A DNA stretch of 57,711 bases, taken from positions 1 through 57,711 of the forward strand of contig NZ_LMTZ01000147.1 in NCBI RefSeq assembly GCF_001456025.1. Direction: 5' to 3'. Below, piece after piece: positions 52,443 to 57,711 of this stretch (the first letter of the stretch is position 1; each line of letters starts with the position of its first letter). The notes below the pieces were generated by a model that worked only from the letters and a program-made list of their open reading frames with translations, was not told where the DNA came from and did not search any database. Source of the DNA: Mastigocoleus testarum BC008 (GTDB lineage: Bacteria; Cyanobacteriota; Cyanobacteriia; Cyanobacteriales; Nostocaceae). The position numbers and the translations under genes are program-made.

Positions 52443-52537
52443 TATATCTCCCTTGAAAGCTCTTTGCTAACAGCTTTTTGCTAACAACTTTCTGCTAAAA
52501 TTTTTAACTAGATTTTTTGGCAAAAAATATTACTATC

Positions 52538-52563
52538 TAGGGGCGCACTGCGGTGTGCCCCTA
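52538..52563. repeat. hairpin TAGGGGCGCAC/GTGTGCCCCTA
   Basis: The arms TAGGGGCGCAC (52538-52548) and GTGTGCCCCTA (52553-52563) pair with one mismatch across a TGCG loop, about 95 bases after the sulfite reductase stop. There is no clear T-run, so it is either a dispersed hairpin repeat or a weak terminator. Confidence 0.6.
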
Positions 52564-52670
52564 AAATTAAACCTAAAATTGAAAATCATACGCTTAAAAA
52601 TCACAAATCCTCTTTCCACACTCCTAAACTACCCACACTTCCCTCTCTTGAAATACCCTCCCAAGACTGC

Positions 52671-53453
52671 ATGAGACAACTGCAAAGGATTGCGATCGCA
52701 CCATTCCAAAAACAACAAGAACAGATTGTACTGACAGCAAAACAAAAACATTATCTCTATCGCGTGCTGCGCTTAGGAGAGGGTAGTAAATTCATCGCCA
52801 TGGATGGTGAGGGTCAATGGTGGTTAACACAACTTAGAGGCGAAGAAGCACGGGTATTAGAAAAACTAGAGGTCGAAAATCAAGAATTATCTATTTCAGT
52901 TACACTCATCTCAGCTTTACCAAAAAATGGATTTGACGAGATAGTACGTTGTTGTACTGAATTGGGAGTAAGCTGTATTGCTCCAGTAATCAGTAAGAGA
53001 ACTTTACTTAAACCCAGCCCTCAAAAATTTCAACGCTGGCAAAAAATAGCTCAGGAAGCTTCTGAACAGTCAGAACGAACTTTTGTTCCTAATATTCTTG
53101 AGCCAGTAAACTTTGACCAAAGCTTATCATTGTTCCCAGATTCAGAAAACTCTGCCGCTCAACATAAAAAATATATTTGTACAGCCCGCAGTGATTCTCC
53201 TCACTTGCTAGCTTATATTTCCGGTCAAAAATATGCCATTGAGCAAGAAAAACCTTGTCAAATCTGGCTTGCAACTGGACCAGAAGGGGGATGGACAGAA
53301 AAAGAAATAGAATTAGCAACTGAAGCTGGCTTTCAAACAGTTTCTTTGGGAAAAAGAATTTTAAGATCTGTGACTGCACCAATTTTTGCTTTATCTGTAG
53401 TAGCTGCTGCATTAGAATCTATTGCAATAGAAAATGTTGATGTTAAATTTTAG
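52671..53453 (+). CDS. rsmE: 16S rRNA (uracil(1498)-N(3))-methyltransferase
   Basis: This 260-aa SPOUT-class enzyme methylates U1498 of 16S rRNA with S-adenosylmethionine. It has an N-terminal PUA-like domain (KQKHYLYRVLRLGEGSKFIAMDGEGQWWL). The knotted C-terminal domain shows KNGFDEIVRCCTELGVSCIAPVIS, RWQKIAQEASEQSERTFVP, LATGPEGGWTEKEIELA and VSLGKRILRSVTAPIFALSVV. The length is slightly above the usual 240-250. The TPR-protein gene begins 50 bases after its stop on the same strand, so the two may be co-transcribed. Confidence 0.94.
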   Translation: MRQLQRIAIAPFQKQQEQIVLTAKQKHYLYRVLRLGEGSKFIAMDGEGQWWLTQLRGEEARVLEKLEVENQELSISVTLISALPKNGFDEIVRCCTELGVSCIAPVISKRTLLKPSPQKFQRWQKIAQEASEQSERTFVPNILEPVNFDQSLSLFPDSENSAAQHKKYICTARSDSPHLLAYISGQKYAIEQEKPCQIWLATGPEGGWTEKEIELATEAGFQTVSLGKRILRSVTAPIFALSVVAAALESIAIENVDVKF

Positions 53454-53503
53454 GCATATCATCTAATATCTATCTATAAACCAGCTATTTTGGTGCTAAG
53501 AGT

Positions 53504-54577
53504 ATGATAAAGCAAGTTACTGACGCATTCAAAACCAAAGATTATCGTACCGCAGCTAAATTAATCAAAAAACTTCTCAAAGAGTCACCAGAAGATCCTT
53601 GGGTACTTTTTCACTTGGGACAACTGTATGAAGTCACAGAGAAATACCAAGAAGCAGAAAAGGTTTATCGACAATTACTCAGACATACAGTGGGTGCGAA
53701 AATAGTTATTGCTGCTCGTGAAGCCTTACAAAGGCTAGAAAAAATTCGGGAACAAAAAAGAAAAGAAGCCATAGCTGAAGCTACATCTAAGCCAGATAAC
53801 ACCGAACAAGGAGTATTAGTCTTAGAAGCTCTCAGCAACGAAATAAAAACTCAAGCAGCGCAAAAATTTGCTCAAATCATGCAAATAGATGCTTATAGTG
53901 CCAGATTATTATTACCGAGTCGTGGATGGCGCTTATACCGTAGCGGGATGGTGGGAGAATTAAAATTTTATGGTCAACAATTATTGAATGCCACAATACC
54001 TTGTTTTTGGGCAAAACTAACAGATATTCAGAAAATACAAGTTTTTCAAGTTAATTATTTTACTCAATTAGATTCAAAAGCTACTGTTGTTTGTCGTGAT
54101 CGAGAAAATCAACTTGGTTCCCTTAGTTTTGATTGGTCAGAAGTCAAACAATGTGTTAAGGGGCTATTACCAGTCTTTGAAGAGGTTGTAGATCGAGATG
54201 TGCGGGGTAAATTGGAACGCAAAACTCAAACTCAGGATTATTTTCAATTTTATGATTTACACCTTCCCAACCGAAATTGTATTTTGCGACTTTATGATAA
54301 TGGCTATGAATATCAACAAGGCATAAATATAGCTCCTCAAAACAGCCAAAATACAATTAGAATCAACTGGAATAATTTACTTACATCTCTGGAAAAAAAA
54401 TTACAGAAGATTCAAATTTGTTCAGATTTTAATACCTTTGCAGAAAATATACTTGACCGAGCAGAATTACTAAATAAAATTCAGCCCCACATAAATTTAA
54501 TCAGGCGGGAAAAAACTAATTGGGATGCAGCATTTCAGTTATATAGTGGATTAGCTTTTGTTAAAAACTCTCAGTAA
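53504..54577 (+). CDS. TPR-containing conserved cyanobacterial protein, 357 aa
   Basis: The N-terminal 85 or so residues form TPR-type helices (AFKTKDYRTAAKLIKKLLKESPEDPWVLFHLGQLYEVTEKYQEAEKVYRQLL). The C-terminal part (about 100-357) has RLLLPSRGWRLYRSGMVGELKFYGQQL, CRDRENQLGSLSFDWSEVKQC and YDLHLPNRNCILRLYDNGYEYQQG, with no named domain I recognise. It is soluble, with no signal peptide. It follows rsmE closely. The function is unknown; a scaffold or assembly role is suggested only by the TPR. Confidence 0.8.
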   Translation: MIKQVTDAFKTKDYRTAAKLIKKLLKESPEDPWVLFHLGQLYEVTEKYQEAEKVYRQLLRHTVGAKIVIAAREALQRLEKIREQKRKEAIAEATSKPDNTEQGVLVLEALSNEIKTQAAQKFAQIMQIDAYSARLLLPSRGWRLYRSGMVGELKFYGQQLLNATIPCFWAKLTDIQKIQVFQVNYFTQLDSKATVVCRDRENQLGSLSFDWSEVKQCVKGLLPVFEEVVDRDVRGKLERKTQTQDYFQFYDLHLPNRNCILRLYDNGYEYQQGINIAPQNSQNTIRINWNNLLTSLEKKLQKIQICSDFNTFAENILDRAELLNKIQPHINLIRREKTNWDAAFQLYSGLAFVKNSQ

Positions 54578-54678
54578 TATAAATGTTGCTGAAGAAATAT
54601 TTTACTAAATAAGTAAGTAGGCGAAAAAAAAGTAAACTATGTAAATAAATATAAAATATCTGTATTTGGTTAGTAGTC

Positions 54679-54698
54679 GCGCTTTAGCGCTAAAGCGC
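54679..54698. repeat. 20-bp perfect palindrome
   Basis: The 20 bases GCGCTTTAGC-GCTAAAGCGC are fully self-complementary, in an otherwise AT-rich 416-base gap (54578-54993) without a gene. Confidence 0.9.
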
Positions 54699-54769
54699 TA
54701 TTACAAACAAGTTATGATTTTTCTTACTAACGTACTTAAATAATTTTCAAAGGTTAGCCTTGAATATTC

Positions 54770-54801
54770 AATTTAATTTAATTTAATTTAATTTAATTTA
54801 A
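54770..54801. repeat. 5-bp tandem repeat (ATTTA)x6
   Basis: Six perfect copies of ATTTA lie in the gap between the TPR-protein gene and the convergent RNA-ligase-like gene. Confidence 0.9.
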
Positions 54802-54993
54802 GGATTTAATGTCAGCAGGAGCATCAACTATTTCAAATTAGTTATTAAATCCTTTGAAAGCACTTGCTATGATTAATAAATATTCTCCGCCGAGTTAATC
54901 TGACTATAACAACAGTACCGAAAACCAGTATTAATAAAAATGAAATTATTTTTCCTATAAATTTATAGTTAGTTAATATTTACTATATTTTTC

Positions 54994-55644
54994 TTATTCC
55001 CAATATGCTTCCCAATCGTGCTTGAATGCTTGTTGCAATCTCCGCATATAATCATTAGTTTTGACTTTTACCATCCATAAATTATCTGGGTCGCTACCTC
55101 CCTTACACACAACACCTTCATTAACACTATATTTTCCTTGGCGAACATCATCAATAAACTTGCCAGTGAGCTTACCACGATAAATAACTCGTGGAATCTT
55201 TAGCTCACTAAAGTCCTGGACAAATCGGTCGGGCATAATAATATTTTTATCAACTTGTACATCAAAGAGAATGATTTGTTTTGGATCCTCCTTTCTGTGC
55301 ATTCCCGCAAATGAGTTAGAACCAAAAAACTCTGTAAATACGGTAATTTCAGGATAGCGATATTGCTGATTTTGTCGAAATATATCTTCTAACTGGCTCG
55401 CAAAGTCTTTTTTGAATATGTCAGGAGCTTCTTCTAAACCTGGATGGGCATTATTGAATTCTGCAATACCCATATCATCTAAGTCAAACCTGTTACGACG
55501 GGTACCAAAAGCATACCACCCAAGTTCAGTTTCCCATACCCAATGGAGATTAGTACCATCATATTTCTCAAAAGCTATACATTTCTTTAGAGGACAGTTT
55601 TTACTGTCTGGAATTTTGGGATAGGCAAGCTCTATTCGTGTCAT
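54994..55644 (-). CDS. RNA ligase-like nucleotidyltransferase
   Basis: From the ATG at 55644 this is 216 aa (the frame is open to 55695). It carries the covalent nucleotidyltransferase motifs in order: motif I FEKYDGTN (Lys27 as AMP acceptor), a motif III-like VFTEFFGSNSFAG, motif IV NEGVVCKGG and motif V WMVKVKTNDYMRRL. The spacing and small size fit the T4 Rnl2/RNA-ligase family rather than DNA ligase, as no OB-fold extension is present. It would seal or cap RNA ends, for example in repair of cut tRNA (inference). It stands alone, with no kinase/phosphatase (Pnkp/Hen1) or RtcB partner in view. Transcription is probably separate from the upstream gene, which ends in its own terminator. Confidence 0.82.
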   Translation of the reverse strand: MTRIELAYPKIPDSKNCPLKKCIAFEKYDGTNLHWVWETELGWYAFGTRRNRFDLDDMGIAEFNNAHPGLEEAPDIFKKDFASQLEDIFRQNQQYRYPEITVFTEFFGSNSFAGMHRKEDPKQIILFDVQVDKNIIMPDRFVQDFSELKIPRVIYRGKLTGKFIDDVRQGKYSVNEGVVCKGGSDPDNLWMVKVKTNDYMRRLQQAFKHDWEAYWE

Positions 55645-55766
55645 CTCAATACCAACAGAGTTACAATCAGCTTTTGAATTACGATTGTAACACATTGTAT
55701 GACTTGATATTTCTAAGTTTTATAAAAAACCATCAGAGTATTGGGAAAAAGATTTATTTGGCTAAA

Positions 55767-55797
55767 CATAAAAACCCGGTCACTTAAGTAACCAGGC
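55767..55797 (-). terminator. rho-independent terminator (minus strand)
   Basis: Read on the minus strand, CCTGGTTACTT/AAGTGACCGGG pairs almost completely and is followed by TTTTT. It ends the transcript of the low-complexity protein gene (stop at 55930). Confidence 0.7.
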
Positions 55798-55929
55798 TTC
55801 CCTCATCATAAATTTTGTTTTTAATGATGGTTTCAGCTCTAAATCTATGAAATACAGATTTTTTACCATCAATATTTAAGTTTTTAAAGCTGAATTAAAT
55901 ATACTCAGTTCTACAAACAATAAACCCAA

Positions 55930-56415
55930 CTATTTAACAATAGGAGTTTTGACGGTACGCGCCATTTCCAAAAAGGAATTCATATTTGCCCCAGGACGTC
56001 GTCGACCATTTGTACTATTTGGCATCAAATATTTTGTTGAAAAGTTAGTTTCCACAGGTTCCTGTGGCTTAACAGTTCGAGCAGGTGCAGTAGAAGTAGT
56101 CTGTGGCGAATTTTCTGACTGAGATTTTTTCGCCTTTTCTGCTTTTCTCCGCTCTTTAATTGATACTTTCTTAGATTTTGGCTCAGCTTCTTTCTTTTCT
56201 GCAGTGTTGCCATTAGATGCAGATGTGTCTGGAGCTACACTAGTTTCTGCAGTTGGTTTTACAGGTGCTACACCATTTGATGACTCTGGCTGTGACTTAG
56301 CTACCTTTGAAGTTGCTGGAGACTTTACTTCATCTTCCTTCAATTCTAAGTAGTAACCATTATCTTTATTTTTTCCTGGAAGAATTCCAGTAACTAAATC
56401 TAAAATTTTACTCAT
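55930..56415 (-). CDS. low-complexity basic protein, 161 aa
   Basis: A short conserved-looking N-terminus (SKILDLVTGILPGKNKDNGYYLELKEDEV) is followed by a Ser/Thr/Ala/Lys/Pro-rich disordered middle (about 30-125, including KERRKAEKAKK). It ends TKYLMPNSTNGRRRPGANMNSFLEMARTVKTP. There is no signal peptide or membrane helix. I recall similar proteins in filamentous cyanobacteria but no function. A terminator follows about 130 bases after the stop. The basic central part could bind nucleic acid or membranes, but that is a guess. Confidence 0.72.
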   Translation of the reverse strand: MSKILDLVTGILPGKNKDNGYYLELKEDEVKSPATSKVAKSQPESSNGVAPVKPTAETSVAPDTSASNGNTAEKKEAEPKSKKVSIKERRKAEKAKKSQSENSPQTTSTAPARTVKPQEPVETNFSTKYLMPNSTNGRRRPGANMNSFLEMARTVKTPIVK

Positions 56416-56950
56416 CAGAGATTCTCCTACCCTCTAAACCTAAAGAACCCACCATAATTATGAAAAAAATTATGGAACAATGTTACCTTTTATCAAGAAT
56501 CCACCCACTAACCCATTTTCTACGACACCCAGCTTGGATGACAACTGTTGACTAATTAAAAAATAGTCAGAGTTCATCTGTAGATAGCGATCTAAGTATG
56601 GAGTAAAAATTGCTAAACTTCCCAGTCTAGGAATTTATAACCCGTACATATACAGATTTAATTATTAAATTTCCTAGTGGCTCTGAGCAAGATTATGAAA
56701 GGTTCCTTAACAAAAGTTAACTGTTACTTTTGTTATCTCCGTATTGATATTTATTCAGTTGTCTAAAAGTAGTCATTCAGTTGTCAATGAAAATTTAATC
56801 GAACTGCTTCAGAGTTACAGCTGCAGAAGTACAATTCAAATAGAAAAATATTAAATTCTTGGATTAACATCAATTTCGTCTAAAACTGCTTAAGTATTAA
56901 GATGTTAAGCAGTTAACTTTAACTCTGTTTAAGTAAGTGTAATTATCTAA
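56416..56950. other. intergenic region between divergent genes, no gene seen
   Basis: This 535-base AT-rich gap lies between the low-complexity protein gene (minus) and the lipase-like gene (plus). I see no supported ORF and no strong hairpin; it must hold both promoters. Confidence 0.6.
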
Positions 56951-57577
56951 ATGAATACTGGACAAAAGCAACGCAATCCTGTATTGCTTGTGCATGGAAT
57001 TTGGGACACGGGTAAAGTTTTCCGCAAAATGAGTTCTTACTTAAAGCAACAGGGTCGTGATGTATACGATGTTGACCTAGTACCAAATAATGGTGATGCT
57101 GCTTTAGAAGAATTAGCACAACAGCTAGCCAATCATATCAAAACTAATTTTAATTCAGATCGAGCTTTAGACTTAGTCGGCTTTAGCATGGGGGGAATAG
57201 TTAGCCGATATTACGTACAAAGGTTAGGGGGGATTAAACGCGTACAAAAATTTATTACTATTTCATCGCCACATTATGGTACGCGGGTTGCTTATCTATC
57301 ACAACGTCCGGGTGCTAAACAAATGCGTCCTGAAAGTACATTTTTGAATGACTTAAACCAGGATATGTCGATATTAAAACAAGTAGATTACACCTCAATC
57401 TGGACCCCCCTGGATATGATGATTGTTCCTGCAAATAGCTCCAAAATGCCTGTAGGGAAAGAAATTGTCATACCAGTATTACTTCATGCTTGGATGTTAA
57501 TTGATTCCAGAAGTTTAGCCGCAGTTGCAGAGGTTTTGAGTGGGGTTAGGAATTGGCGACTGGGGATTGGGGATTAG
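56951..57577 (+). CDS. alpha/beta-hydrolase, lipase-like
   Basis: This 208-aa protein has the lipase pattern: PVLLVHGIWDTGKVFRKM (oxyanion HG), ALDLVGFSMGGIVSRYYVQRL (nucleophile Ser in GFSMGG) and KFITISSPHYGTRVAYL. A probable catalytic Asp lies in TPLDMMIVPANSS and His in VLLHAWMLIDS. It resembles short triacylglycerol-lipase-like/esterase proteins (PGAP1/LipA type). There is no signal peptide. The last ten or so codons (GVRNWRLGIGD) run into a heptamer repeat array, so the stop codon lies inside the repeat. Confidence 0.88.
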   Translation: MNTGQKQRNPVLLVHGIWDTGKVFRKMSSYLKQQGRDVYDVDLVPNNGDAALEELAQQLANHIKTNFNSDRALDLVGFSMGGIVSRYYVQRLGGIKRVQKFITISSPHYGTRVAYLSQRPGAKQMRPESTFLNDLNQDMSILKQVDYTSIWTPLDMMIVPANSSKMPVGKEIVIPVLLHAWMLIDSRSLAAVAEVLSGVRNWRLGIGD

Positions 57578-57608
57578 CGACTGGGGATTAGCGACTGGGG
57601 ATTGGGAT
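57550..57608. repeat. heptamer/14-mer tandem repeat (GACTGGGGATTAGC)
   Basis: Units of GACTGGG and GATTAGC alternate for about 55 bases, starting inside the 3' end of the lipase-like gene. Confidence 0.85.
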
Positions 57609-57623
57609 AATACTGAAAATTAA

Positions 57624-57652
57624 GCTGTCGTGCATTTTTAATGCACAACAGC
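57624..57652. repeat. hairpin GCTGTCGTGCATT/AATGCACAACAGC
   Basis: The arms pair with one mismatch around a TTT loop after the lipase-like gene. No T-run follows, so its role as a terminator is doubtful. The window ends shortly after, in GC-richer dispersed-repeat sequence. Confidence 0.55.
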
Positions 57653-57711
57653 AAGTTATTAGCGCCTAGCGCAGCGTACCGTAGGTATTGCGTGTCCGTA
57701 GGACATAAGTA

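Overview
The window reads as chromosome of a filamentous, probably heterocyst-type cyanobacterium (Nostocales-like). The base composition is AT-rich. The cyanobacterial octamer GCGATCGC (HIP1) occurs at least 11 times in 57.7 kb, where about one is expected by chance. Heptameric short tandem repeats typical of this group sit between genes. Many proteins belong to cyanobacteria-typical families: ferredoxin sulfite reductase, CHAT, CHASE2 and DUF928 proteins, zinc-ribbon kinases and cyanobacterial haemagglutinin-like secreted proteins. No phage, plasmid or CRISPR signature was seen.

Layout. (1) 1-2.0 kb: a helical-repeat hypothetical protein, a 31-codon membrane peptide gene with its own terminator, and a decayed IS605/TnpB-type fragment. 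(2) 2.0-12.9 kb, minus strand: a seven-gene operon-like run, transcribed from about 12.85 to 2.0 kb. It encodes a MinD-like ATPase, a heme-binding Tll0287-like sensor with HAMP, an HExxH metalloprotease-like protein, a double cyclic-nucleotide-domain protein, and the three parts of an NHLP-type peptide exporter (HlyD-like adaptor, C39 peptidase-ABC, second ABC). No precursor peptide was recognised nearby. (3) 12.9-26.8 kb: a signalling and secretion island. It holds an NB-ARC protein and an AAA-like protein that share an N-terminal helical domain, an AAA-CHASE2 receptor, a TPR-CHAT protease-like protein, a DUF928 protein, and a large repetitive filamentous-haemagglutinin-type secreted protein whose TpsB partner is not in view. 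(4) 26.8-33 kb: an IS5 fragment, pentapeptide-repeat protein, TAXI-type binding protein, RNase D, CAP-domain protein, leuB and a small conserved protein. (5) 33-41 kb: prepilin peptidase, two tandem Ser/Thr kinases with RDD membrane tails, an FAD oxidoreductase, a MITE-like element and a cysteine desulfurase. (6) 41-45 kb: a possible small RNA, an LRR-Roc/COR-CHAT fusion protein and tRNA-Arg(UCU). (7) 45-57.7 kb: mostly ordinary cyanobacterial genes (HTH protein, CutA, ferredoxin sulfite reductase with a DNA-binding-like tail, RsmE, TPR protein), then an orphan RNA-ligase-like gene, a low-complexity basic protein and a lipase-like hydrolase.

How they may work together. Region 2 looks like a sensor- and ATPase-regulated peptide secretion machine. 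Region 3 combines NTPase switches (NB-ARC, AAA-like), an extracytoplasmic sensor (CHASE2), a caspase-like protease (CHAT) and a secreted surface protein, which suggests a sensing or conflict module. A second CHAT protease is wired to an LRR-Roco switch in region 6. These functional links are inference from domain content and gene order. Intergenic DNA is rich in heptamer arrays and dispersed inverted repeats, which in places extend into gene ends.
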